Of a DNA stretch of 9,781 nucleotides, positions 1 through 6,484 are shown piece by piece (position 1 is the first letter of the stretch; the number at the start of each line of letters is the position of its first letter). The stretch is from UMGS1519 sp963621885. Its GTDB lineage: Bacteria; Actinomycetota; Coriobacteriia; Coriobacteriales; Eggerthellaceae. The stretch covers positions 1-9,781 of the forward strand of contig CAVFFT010000010.1 in assembly GCA_963621885.1 (NCBI GenBank). The letters are read 5' to 3'. The translations under genes were made by a program, and so were the position numbers. The notes below the pieces were generated by a model that searched no databases, was not told the origin of the DNA, and saw only the letters and a program-made list of their open reading frames with translations.

Positions 1-1
1 C

Positions 2-58
2 GCGTTCCTGGCTGCCGACGCATGCCGTGCGGCCGCGTGCGATGCGGGAAGGGCCTAG
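2..58 (+). CDS. Possible 3' end of an upstream gene (partial)
   Basis: One frame is open from the window edge to a TAG at 56-58 and encodes an Ala/Cys-rich tail ending CDAGRA. It would end 3 bases before the scpA start, a spacing typical of an operon. The other two forward frames are also open here, so the reading frame cannot be settled from so short a piece. No family can be recognised. Confidence 0.3.
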   Translation, partial: AFLAADACRAAACDAGRA

Positions 59-61
59 GCC

Positions 62-856
62 ATGTCGTATCGCGTGCGTACCGAAAGTTTCGAAGGGCCG
101 TTCGACCTGCTGTTAAAGCTGGTCTCGCGCCAGCGTGTCGATATTGGCGCGATCAGCGTGTCGGCGATTGCCGACCAGTATCTCGATGAGATTCAGCGCA
201 TGGGAAAGCTCGACGCGGATGTGGCGAGCGATTTCCTTGTTGTCGCGGCGACTCTGCTCGAGATCAAGGCGGCGGCGCTCGTGGACGAGGAGGCCGAGGA
301 GCCGGACGAGGACGTTGCGGGCGATATGGCGCCCGAAACGCTGCGTGAGGTGCTGCTTGAGCGTCTTCTGCGTTATCGCCAGTACAAGAGTGCTACAGCG
401 GCTCTCGCTGCGCAGGGCGAGGCGGCAGCGCGCATGCATCCGCGCACTTTTGGCCCGCCTGAGGAATTCGCCGACGCGACGCCGGACTATCTTGAAGGCG
501 TGAGGCTCGAAGACCTTGCGAACGGCTTTGTGACCTGCGTGACGCGTCAGGATGTGTCCCTACTGGATAACGCGCATATCGCCGGCAAGACCCTGACGGT
601 TGAGCGCTCGGTGTCGCGGTTGCGGACGCGTTTGCGCAGCGAGGGGCATCTGCGTTTCTCGGATATGGCGCCGGCCGGTTCGCGTCCCGAGGTTATCGTC
701 GTGACCTTTCTCGCGGTGCTCGAGCTTTTGAAGCGCAACATGGTGCGCGTGAATCAGGAAACGCCTTTCGGAGATATCGCCCTTGAGTATGTCGAGGGAA
801 GCGACGACGGTGCTCCTTTGGACGCGCTTGACGACTATGGAGAGGAAGACGCGTGA
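62..856 (+). CDS. scpA: Segregation and condensation protein A (ScpA)
   Basis: ScpA is the kleisin subunit of the bacterial Smc-ScpAB condensin. It bridges the Smc heads and recruits ScpB to compact and segregate the chromosome, and it acts in the cytoplasm on the nucleoid. The 264-residue product has the family's usual length. The N-terminus has the conserved FEGPFDLLLKLV block (residues 10-21) followed by the VDIGAISVSAIADQYL helix that contacts Smc. The middle is acidic and low in complexity, as is usual for kleisins (around residues 75-90, many Glu and Asp). The C-terminus (about 197-250) is a winged helix containing VIVVTFLAVLELLKR. The ATG at 62 follows a purine-rich GGGAAGGG (46-53) at 8 bases. 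The stop TGA overlaps the scpB ATG as TGATG, which suggests translational coupling. Identification is firm. Confidence 0.95.
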   Translation: MSYRVRTESFEGPFDLLLKLVSRQRVDIGAISVSAIADQYLDEIQRMGKLDADVASDFLVVAATLLEIKAAALVDEEAEEPDEDVAGDMAPETLREVLLERLLRYRQYKSATAALAAQGEAAARMHPRTFGPPEEFADATPDYLEGVRLEDLANGFVTCVTRQDVSLLDNAHIAGKTLTVERSVSRLRTRLRSEGHLRFSDMAPAGSRPEVIVVTFLAVLELLKRNMVRVNQETPFGDIALEYVEGSDDGAPLDALDDYGEEDA

Positions 857-1899
857 TGGAGACGAATGAGAATTCGGCTTTGACCGGGGATGTTAGCTTG
901 ACGGGCGCGCTTCAAGCGCTGCTCTTCGTGAGCGACGAGCCGGTGAACCTGATCACGCTTGCGGAGATGACCGCTGCCGACCCGAAGGATGTGCAGGAAG
1001 CGCTGCAGACCCTGGCGGCGCGGCTTGATGCCGAAGTTTCGGGCATCGTGTTGCGCGAAGTGGCGGGTGGCTGGCGCCTGTACACGAACCCCGTCTATCA
1101 CGAGCTGGTGGAACAGTACGTTCTCTCATGGGACACGCGTCGCCTGACGCAGGCGGCTATCGAAACGCTCGCGATTATTGCCTATGCGCAGCCCATCACG
1201 CGCCAGGGCATCGCATTCATTCGCGGCGTCAATTCCGATAGCTCCGTGAGCTCGCTTTTGAGCAAGGGCCTTGTGCGTGAAGCGGGCCAGGCCGACACGC
1301 CCGGCTACCCGATGACCTATGCGACGACGCGCGCGTTCCTCGAGCATTTTGGCCTGCGAAGTGTCGACGACCTGCCGCCGCTTGAGAACTTCGCGCCTGA
1401 TGAGGAAACGGTCGCGATGCTGCGTGAGGGCCTTTCGGCTCATGGGCATGCGCAACTGCGTGAGGATTCCGCCCGGGAAGATGGGGAAGAGGGCGATTCG
1501 CTCTATCAGGATAGCTCGGTCGGAACGATGGACGCACCTGTGGCTGGAGCTGCGAGCGCTGGCCTTGAAGCCGCAGCAGGCGCTGCCTTCGACGGCGCGG
1601 GCGCACCTGCAGTTGGGATTGCGGGTACCGGCCTCGGCACCGCGGCGGGCGCATTCGCATCCAACGACGCGGGCGTCGACATGGCGGCTGGTGTGGAAAG
1701 CGTGCTTGCGGCAGCAGCCAGTGGGGGAGAGTCGCTGGTTGATGCGGTGCGTGCGAATCTGCAGCGCGCCAACCAGGATGATGTGAGCCCCGAAGAGGCG
1801 GCGGCGCAAGCGCTGCGCGACGCGGTATCTCAGGCGATTGCGCACAGCGCAGGACTCGTGGACAAGATCAATTTCGACGAAATCGACTTCGAGGAATAG
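856..1899 (+). CDS. scpB: Segregation and condensation protein B (ScpB) with long C-terminal extension
   Basis: ScpB dimerises and binds the ScpA linker in the Smc-ScpAB condensin. Residues about 14-190 form the two winged-helix domains of the family, with the conserved ETLAIIAYAQPITRQGI (near residue 103) and RGVNSDSSVSSLLSKGLV (about 122-139). The protein is 347 residues, whereas most ScpB proteins are about 180-250. The extra 150 or so residues comprise an acidic stretch, an Ala/Gly-rich low-complexity region (about 225-290), and a probable helix ending in the acidic motif DKINFDEIDFEE. I chose the ATG at 856 over the GTG at 853. It gives a TGATG overlap with scpA and places AGGAAG (843-848) 7 bases upstream, against 4 for the GTG. 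The core function is certain; the role of the tail is unknown. Confidence 0.94.
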   Translation: METNENSALTGDVSLTGALQALLFVSDEPVNLITLAEMTAADPKDVQEALQTLAARLDAEVSGIVLREVAGGWRLYTNPVYHELVEQYVLSWDTRRLTQAAIETLAIIAYAQPITRQGIAFIRGVNSDSSVSSLLSKGLVREAGQADTPGYPMTYATTRAFLEHFGLRSVDDLPPLENFAPDEETVAMLREGLSAHGHAQLREDSAREDGEEGDSLYQDSSVGTMDAPVAGAASAGLEAAAGAAFDGAGAPAVGIAGTGLGTAAGAFASNDAGVDMAAGVESVLAAAASGGESLVDAVRANLQRANQDDVSPEEAAAQALRDAVSQAIAHSAGLVDKINFDEIDFEE

Positions 1900-1903
1900 C
1901 TCC

Positions 1904-2734
1904 ATGGCATCCCCTGACGAAAAATCCTTCGCTGATGCGGAATCCCCGGTCGCAGGCTCAAAAATGCGCCTGCAGAAATTCCTCGCGCGTTGCGGCGCGG
2001 GTGGGCGCCGCCGCTGCGAGACCTTCATCGCCGATGGCCGCGTGGAAGTGAATGGCGCGGTCGTGACGGAAATGGGCGTGCAAGTGGATCCGTGCCGCGA
2101 TGTCGTCACGCTCGATGGCACGCGCATGACGCTGCCGCAGGAGGACGCGGTCATCGCCTTGAACAAGCCCGCGGGCTGCTACACCACGATGAGCGACCAG
2201 AAGGGGCGCTTCTGCGTGGCGGACCTGCTGCCGCTCGACGCGTATCCGTCGCTGTATCACGTGGGGCGTCTCGACCGCGACACGACGGGTGTCATCCTCT
2301 TCACGATGGATGGCGAACTGGGGAATTACCTTCTCCATCCAAGCCATCATGTCGAAAAGGAATACATCGCCCAGGTGCGGCGCGTGCCGACGGAAGAGGA
2401 GCTCGAGCGCATTCGGCAGGGCATCACGATTCGTCACGGCGAGCGCGTGCACCATTGCGCGCCCGCGAAAGCGGAGCTGCTACGTAAGCTGCCGCGTTCT
2501 CTCGCCGCGCAGGATTCGTGTCTCGACCCGAGCATTCCCAACACGTCCTTCGTGCGCATCTCGATTCACGAAGGCATCAATCATCAGGTGAAACTCATGA
2601 TGGGAGCCATTGGGCATGCAGTGGTGAAGCTCCATCGCACGCGCTTTGGTAGCGTCGAATGCGGAAAGCTGCCCTGCGGAGAATGGCGCGAGCTGAGTCC
2701 CGAGGAAGTCGCCGCTCTCTGGCAGAGCGCTTAA
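1904..2734 (+). CDS. rluB: 23S rRNA pseudouridine synthase, RluB/RsuA family
   Basis: This enzyme isomerises a uridine to pseudouridine in ribosomal RNA, most likely U2605 of 23S rRNA (E. coli numbering), as is usual for the family member next to scpAB. An N-terminal S4 RNA-binding domain starts at MRLQKFLARCGAGGRRR (residues 21-37). The synthase domain follows, with the NKPAG motif (87-91) and the catalytic motif GRLDRDTTG, in which Asp124 is the predicted nucleophile. Near the C-terminus is EGINHQVKLMMGAIGH, the usual GxxxQVRRM-like block with Lys-Leu in place of the common Arg-Arg. The 276-residue length is normal. The ATG at 1904 is preceded by GAGGA (1891-1895), which overlaps the end of scpB; an upstream in-frame ATG at 1838 lies inside scpB and is rejected. 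The exact target (RluB-like or RsuA-like) is inferred from context. Confidence 0.87.
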   Translation: MASPDEKSFADAESPVAGSKMRLQKFLARCGAGGRRRCETFIADGRVEVNGAVVTEMGVQVDPCRDVVTLDGTRMTLPQEDAVIALNKPAGCYTTMSDQKGRFCVADLLPLDAYPSLYHVGRLDRDTTGVILFTMDGELGNYLLHPSHHVEKEYIAQVRRVPTEEELERIRQGITIRHGERVHHCAPAKAELLRKLPRSLAAQDSCLDPSIPNTSFVRISIHEGINHQVKLMMGAIGHAVVKLHRTRFGSVECGKLPCGEWRELSPEEVAALWQSA

Positions 2735-2765
2735 CGACCCGCCTGAATGTTGGGGTCGCTGCGCC
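2727..2765. repeat. 39-base direct repeat, copy 1
   Basis: This copy spans the stop codon of the pseudouridine synthase gene and the start of the intergenic region. It matches copy 2 (2792-2830) at 37 of 39 positions; the differences are at 2731 (T versus C) and 2749 (G versus A). Read on the - strand it encodes RSDPNIQAGR plus TAA, the same ten residues that end the U32 protein, and both differences are silent in that reading. It contains the inverted repeat CGACCC-N12-GGGTCG, but no T-run follows it. Confidence 0.9.
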
Positions 2766-2790
2766 AGGTGCTGGACGTGAACGCGCTCTG

Positions 2791-2834
2791 GGCGCCTAAC
2801 GACCCGCCTGAATATTGGGGTCGCTGCGCCTTTT
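2791..2834 (+). terminator. Putative intrinsic terminator for the scpA-scpB-rluB operon
   Basis: On the + strand an outer stem, GGCGC (2791-2795) with GCGCC (2826-2830), encloses an inner stem, CGACCC (2800-2805) with GGGTCG (2818-2823). The loop is 12 bases, and TTTT follows at 2831-2834. A small asymmetric internal loop (CTAA against CT) separates the stems. The hairpin lies across the stop codon of the convergent U32 gene, so the DNA would be both coding end and terminator. On the - strand no T-run follows. The short T-run and large loop make this moderate evidence. Confidence 0.5.
2792..2830. repeat. 39-base direct repeat, copy 2 (within the U32 gene end)
   Basis: This copy covers the last codons and TAG stop of the U32 gene and lies 65 bases to the right of copy 1. 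A shorter match, CTCTGG, also occurs upstream of both copies (2717-2722 and 2786-2791), so the duplicated segment may once have been longer. The pair could be a local duplication, a scar of homologous exchange at the gene end, or two members of a dispersed palindromic repeat family. Confidence 0.9.
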
Positions 2835-4013
2835 GCGAATGATGTCGAGCGGCTGCAGTGCCACTTCCGACACGAACGAATAGCGGTGCGCGTTGTGAAG
2901 CGCCGCCTTAACCGGCAAACCCTCTTCATCGCAAAGCTCGTCGGCTCGCAGGTGAAGGACCGGTTTTCCCGGTGTGAGGGCCTCAAGCGCATCGCCGCTG
3001 TAGATGCGGTTGCGCAGCGTGAAGCTCAGGCGGAAGCGTCCGTCGGCCAAACTCTCGCACGATTCGACCGTACCCACGTAATCGCAATCCTGCACGTATT
3101 CCTTGCCGTCGTATGACTGCGCCGGCGTTCCGTAATAGAAGCCGGTGTGATAAGGGCGGTGGCTCACGGTGTCCAGCTCGGCCGCCAGATCGGCAGGATC
3201 GGCGCCATCAAGCACGCGGCGGTACGCATTGGTGACGGTCGCCACATAAGCGGCCCCCTTCATGCGGCCTTCGACCTTGCAAGACGATACGCCCGCTTCC
3301 CGCAGTTCGTCCAGATGAGCGAGCATATTCAAGTCGGCGGAACTCAGGATGAAGGAATGCTTGCCATCCTCCTCGATAGGGAAGTACTCGCCAGGACGCG
3401 TCTCTTCCTGCAGGCTCCAGCTCCAGCGGCAGGGCTGCGTGCAGTTGCCGCGGTTCGCGTCGCGCCCATTGAGGTAGGCCGAAATCAGGCAGCGCCCGGA
3501 ATAGGCGATACACATGGCGCCATGCACGAAAACCTCAAGCTCGAGGTCGGCCGGCGTGTCCTTGCGGATGGCGGCGATTTCGGGAATCGTCAGTTCGCGC
3601 GCCAGCACGATGCGGCGCACGCCCAGTTCGTAGTACATCCGTGCCGAACGGGCATTGGTGACCGATGCCTGCGTGGAAAGGTGCAGGGGAATGCCAAGAC
3701 CCATTTCGCGCGCGATGTCGATGGCAGCAAGGTCAGATACGATGACCGCGTCGGCGCCCGCATCGTTCACCTGCACAAGGAAGTCGCGATAGGCGTCGAG
3801 GTCGCCGGGGTGGATGAGCGTGTTTGCCGCCACATAGGCGCGAGCGCCCTGTTCATGGGCGAGCGCTATGGCGAAGGCGATGTCGACGCCCGCGAAGTTG
3901 TCCGCGCGGGTGCGCATGCTGAAACGGTCGCCACCCAGATAGACCGCGTCGGCGCCAAAATGCAGCGCGGCGCGCAGCTGGTCGAGTCCGCCGGCAGGAG
4001 CAAGCAGTTCCAT
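2796..4013 (-). CDS. U32-family protein, probable TrhP-like tRNA hydroxylation protein
   Basis: Proteins of this family were named peptidase U32, but characterised members such as E. coli TrhP (YegQ) and RlhA take part in prephenate-dependent RNA hydroxylation. TrhP makes 5-hydroxyuridine at tRNA position 34. The 405-residue product has the U32 signature EVFVHGAMCIAYSGRCLIS (160-178), followed by GNCTQPCRW. Cys168, Cys175, Cys191 and Cys195 form a set suitable for an iron-sulfur cluster. The segments SSADLNMLAHLDELREAGV and KVEGRMKGAAYVATVTNAYR also match the TrhP/YegQ type. The C-terminal part (about 300-395) is a small beta-rich domain as in that subgroup. The ATG at 4013 is 4 bases past the stop of the glycosyltransferase gene, with GGAG (4022-4025) upstream inside that gene, so the two are co-transcribed. 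The U32 family is certain; the tRNA substrate is inferred. Confidence 0.85.
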   Translation of the reverse strand: MELLAPAGGLDQLRAALHFGADAVYLGGDRFSMRTRADNFAGVDIAFAIALAHEQGARAYVAANTLIHPGDLDAYRDFLVQVNDAGADAVIVSDLAAIDIAREMGLGIPLHLSTQASVTNARSARMYYELGVRRIVLARELTIPEIAAIRKDTPADLELEVFVHGAMCIAYSGRCLISAYLNGRDANRGNCTQPCRWSWSLQEETRPGEYFPIEEDGKHSFILSSADLNMLAHLDELREAGVSSCKVEGRMKGAAYVATVTNAYRRVLDGADPADLAAELDTVSHRPYHTGFYYGTPAQSYDGKEYVQDCDYVGTVESCESLADGRFRLSFTLRNRIYSGDALEALTPGKPVLHLRADELCDEEGLPVKAALHNAHRYSFVSEVALQPLDIIRKRRSDPNIQAGR

Positions 4014-4017
4014 GGCG

Positions 4018-5157
4018 TTAGCTCCACACGCTCAGGAGCGCATCGGCGGTGCGTTCCCATGAGAAGGCGCTGGCCACATGCGCGGCACACTTTTGGGCAC
4101 GCGCTTGCAGGGCATTGCGGTCGCTCCAGGCCTGGCGTATGGCCTCAAGGAAGGCGTCGGTCGTGGCCTCATCCACAATCGTGCCGTATTCGGGTGAGGG
4201 AATGATTTCGCGGGCACCGGCAACGGGCGTCGTGATGATGGCTGCTTCGCAGGCCGCCGCCTCGAGCAGGGAGGTCGGCAGGCCTTCGGGGTAGGTACTT
4301 GGGTAGCAGTAGATGTCGGCCTGCTTCAAGAGCGCGGCGACATCCTCGTGCGAAAGGCGTCCCACCACTTTCATGTTGCTCGGCTTGCGCGCGCTGAGCG
4401 CCTGCTCCTGCGGACCGGCGCCGCCCACAATAAAGTAGAACGGCTCATGCTCGAGGGTGCGGGCGATATCGAGCAGTGTCCAGATGCCCTTTTCCGCAAT
4501 GATGCGGCCGGTGAACGCAATAAGGCAGGCATCGGCGGGAATGCAGTATTCCGCGCGGAAATCGCGGTTGGACGCGCTATTGGCGAAGACCTCCGCGTCG
4601 ATGGAATTGTGGATGACGCCCTCGGGTTCAAGCCCAAAGTTGCGCAGCCAGTCGCTTGCTTCCTGCGAGACGCCGAAGCAATGCGGATTCGCGGCGCGAA
4701 CCTTAGAAGCAATCGAATCCTCGTAGCGGCGCATGGCTGCATCGATCAGGGGATTTCCTACGGAAAGATAGGCCGACCCATGCTCGATAAGAACGGGGCG
4801 CGTGCCTTGCTGTTTCGCATGGGCAAGCATTTTCAGCATAAGCGGATAGAAGCGCGTGTTGACCACATAGCCATCGAAATGGCGGCTGGCAAGCTGCTCC
4901 CAGAGCTCGCGGCTTTGTGCGTTGTTCACGGAAAGCGGGAAGCGGCCAAGCGGGTCGCGCGCGGGCATGCGGAAAAGCGTGATGCCTTCGGGCGCGCAGC
5001 TTTCGCCTGCGTCGTCGATGCCGTTGGTGACGACGGTCACTTCGATGTTGCGACGCAGCAGTTCACGGGCGAGGTTCTGCGTGAAAATCTCGACGCCGCC
5101 CATGTGGGGCGGGTAGTAGGCCGATGCAAGACACAGTGAGCTTACAGAATCTGCCAC
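4018..5157 (-). CDS. Family 4 (GT-B) glycosyltransferase
   Basis: This is a retaining glycosyltransferase of 379 residues that probably moves a sugar from a nucleotide sugar to a lipid-linked or other envelope acceptor on the cytoplasmic face of the membrane. The N-terminal Rossmann domain begins with ASAYYPPHMGGVEIFTQNLA (residues 11-30; Gly20-Gly21 are the usual loop glycines). The C-terminal domain has FTGRIIAEKG (215-224; Arg218 and Lys223 in the usual phosphate-binding positions), then YPSTYPEGLPTSLLEAAACE with the EX7E pair Glu291 and Glu299. No membrane segment is evident. The start is GTG at 5157, supported by AAAGGA 5 bases upstream; no in-frame ATG lies near. Its stop is 4 bases before the U32 start. 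Donor and acceptor sugars cannot be read from the sequence. Confidence 0.88.
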   Translation of the reverse strand: MADSVSSLCLASAYYPPHMGGVEIFTQNLARELLRRNIEVTVVTNGIDDAGESCAPEGITLFRMPARDPLGRFPLSVNNAQSRELWEQLASRHFDGYVVNTRFYPLMLKMLAHAKQQGTRPVLIEHGSAYLSVGNPLIDAAMRRYEDSIASKVRAANPHCFGVSQEASDWLRNFGLEPEGVIHNSIDAEVFANSASNRDFRAEYCIPADACLIAFTGRIIAEKGIWTLLDIARTLEHEPFYFIVGGAGPQEQALSARKPSNMKVVGRLSHEDVAALLKQADIYCYPSTYPEGLPTSLLEAAACEAAIITTPVAGAREIIPSPEYGTIVDEATTDAFLEAIRQAWSDRNALQARAQKCAAHVASAFSWERTADALLSVWS

Positions 5158-5222
5158 GATGTTCCTTTCATAGGCGTTACCTGCGGCTTTGGAAAGCTGA
5201 TTGGCGGTTGTGAAAAGTGAGT

Positions 5223-5272
5223 CGCGCGGCTTTCGGCGCGGGCTTTTGCGTGGTTCCCGGAGCGATTCCGGG
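5223..5272 (-). other. Two hairpins in the 150-base spacer between the DUF2304 and GT4 genes
   Basis: The spacer 5158-5307 has no convincing gene. It holds CCCGGA-GCGAT-TCCGGG (5256-5272, perfect 6-base stem) and CGCGC-N8-GCGCG (5223-5240). On the - strand, the second is followed after six bases by a TTTT (5213-5216 on the map). They could attenuate or stop transcription between the GT2-DUF2304 pair and the GT4-U32 pair. Short GC-rich stems are common in such DNA, so this is tentative. Confidence 0.3.
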
Positions 5273-5307
5273 CTTCGTAATGTGGGTGACTTTCGGGCAT
5301 CGGCGCG

Positions 5308-5715
5308 CTATGCGGATTTGCCCGGCTGCGCGCTCTGGGATGCGTCGTCCGTGCAAGCCGCGTCCTGCGCCTGCGTGCGGTCCTCGGCATCAAGTGCGTT
5401 GATAGCCAGCTGCTGCGTGAGTTCGCGCAGCTTCGTTTCGAGCTGCGAGGTGCGCACGCTCATCATGAAGCACTTCACCAGCAGGATGGCGATGAACGCG
5501 AGGAAGACGAAGTTGATGGGCGCCTGGAAATGGAAGAATCCGGCCGCCGCGAAAGCGATTTGCGGAATGAACGCGAGAATGAGAATCGCGAGCGCCAGGA
5601 CGATCCAGAAGATGGCGTCCTCGATGCGCATCTTCGCCTTACGGATGTTTCCCATGACGAAGATGAAGAGCGCGATCGCGCCGATTACAAGAAGAATGCT
5701 GATTTCCCAGGACAT
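5308..5715 (-). CDS. DUF2304 small membrane protein
   Basis: This is a 135-residue integral membrane protein with three predicted helices (about residues 4-21, 33-51 and 66-85). A cytoplasmic tail follows, containing a short coiled-coil-like stretch (QLETKLRELTQQL) and a polar, acidic end. The size, topology and the motif RIEDAIFWIVLALAILI fit the DUF2304 family. That family has no established biochemical role but is repeatedly found next to GT2 polyprenyl-phosphate sugar transferases. The ATG at 5715 lies 8 bases past the GT2 stop; the GGAG ribosome site overlaps that stop, so the two are translated together. The arrangement suggests a membrane partner that tethers or assists the soluble GT2 enzyme, which is inference from neighbourhood. 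Confidence 0.8.
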   Translation of the reverse strand: MSWEISILLVIGAIALFIFVMGNIRKAKMRIEDAIFWIVLALAILILAFIPQIAFAAAGFFHFQAPINFVFLAFIAILLVKCFMMSVRTSQLETKLRELTQQLAINALDAEDRTQAQDAACTDDASQSAQPGKSA

Positions 5716-5723
5716 GAAAGCTC

Positions 5724-6404
5724 CTATCGGAAGAACTGGATGAGGAGGACGGAAAGCGCCATGCGCATCATGTATGCCGAAGAGGTCTTCCAGTTCAGGT
5801 AGCTTTCGCCGGCCATGCGTTCAGCCATGCGCACGGGAACCTCGGCGACGCGCAGGCCCTTCTTGCGCATGAGGTAGGAAACGGTGTCGGGTTCGGGTCC
5901 CAGGTTGGGGCCCCAGGCAAGCTCCCGGATGGCGCGCGCGTTGTAGGCGCGCATGCCCGATGTGGGGTCGCAGAGCTTTTTGCCGGTGGTGATGCGAATC
6001 ATGCCGGTGAGGATGTTCGAGCCGAGACCGCGCATGCCGGTCGGCTGGTCTTCGGGATCCATGCGGCAGCCGAGCACGATGTCGGCGCCCTTTTCGATTT
6101 CCGCGACCATGCTGTCGAGGTATTCGGGAAGATGCTGGCCATCGGCGTCGAATTGGATGGCACAGTCGTAGCCATGCTTCAGCGCGTATTTGATGCCCGC
6201 CTGAAACGCCCCGGCAAGCCCGAGGTTGATAGGCAGGTTGAGCAGGTGGTAGCCGCGCCGGCGGCAGATGTCAGGTGTCTCATCGCTCGATCCGTCGTTG
6301 ACTACTATGTAGTCGTACGCCGGGTATTCGGCGATTATCTGGTCAACCACGCGCTCGATGTTCTCCGCCTCGTTGTGGGCGGGTATGATCAAAAGCGACC
6401 TCAT
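5724..6404 (-). CDS. Family 2 glycosyltransferase (polyprenyl-phosphate sugar transferase type)
   Basis: This 226-residue GT-A enzyme resembles dolichol/polyprenyl-phosphate mannosyl- or glucosyltransferases, which load a sugar onto a lipid phosphate for later use outside the membrane. Visible motifs, in order, are LLIIPAHNEAENIERVV (residues 4-20), DYIVVNDGSSDET (31-43, nucleotide binding), IQFDADGQH (83-91, metal-binding Asp86 and Asp88), GADIVLGCRMD (106-116) and DPTSGMRAYN (146-155). There is no multi-helix membrane domain after the catalytic part, only a hydrophobic final helix (about 210-226), so membrane attachment may depend on the DUF2304 protein encoded just downstream. The ATG at 6404 has AAGGA 6 bases upstream. 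The 80-base gap to the preceding gene may hold a promoter, but I found no clear -35/-10 pair. The sugar is unknown. Confidence 0.9.
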   Translation of the reverse strand: MRSLLIIPAHNEAENIERVVDQIIAEYPAYDYIVVNDGSSDETPDICRRRGYHLLNLPINLGLAGAFQAGIKYALKHGYDCAIQFDADGQHLPEYLDSMVAEIEKGADIVLGCRMDPEDQPTGMRGLGSNILTGMIRITTGKKLCDPTSGMRAYNARAIRELAWGPNLGPEPDTVSYLMRKKGLRVAEVPVRMAERMAGESYLNWKTSSAYMMRMALSVLLIQFFR

Positions 6405-6484
6405 CTGCCATCCTTAAAGACTGTTCTTACGCATACCTTCGCTATATTACCCTAATGGGACGGCTGAATCCGTATTGTGAACGT

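Noticed and set aside
1838..1903. Upstream in-frame start for the pseudouridine synthase gene
   Set aside because: It would overlap scpB by 62 bases, and the added residues (Ser/Thr/Arg-rich) do not resemble the family. The ATG at 1904 has a good ribosome site.
1126..2166. 346-codon open frame on the - strand across scpB and the pseudouridine synthase gene
   Set aside because: It is antisense to two firmly identified genes, crosses their boundary, is rich in Arg/His/Ala as expected of a GC-rich shadow frame, and has no recognisable motif.
2727..2830. CRISPR or integrase attachment-site reading of the two 39-base repeats
   Set aside because: There are only two copies, with a 26-base spacing segment, no cas gene or integrase, and the repeat is explained by the U32 gene end.
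3147..4205. 352-codon open frame on the + strand opposite the U32 and GT4 genes
   Set aside because: It is antisense to two genes with clear signatures and has a composition typical of a shadow frame.
5142..5393. 83-codon Arg-rich open frame on the - strand covering the spacer before the GT4 gene
   Set aside because: It overlaps the ends of both flanking genes in another frame and is Arg/Pro/Ala-rich with no hydrophobic or domain pattern. Its late ATG at the GT4 ribosome site is coincidental.
6405..6484. Promoter for the GT2 gene
   Set aside because: A TTCACA (-35-like) and a TAATAT occur on the - strand, but the spacing is about 24 bases, too far for a standard promoter.
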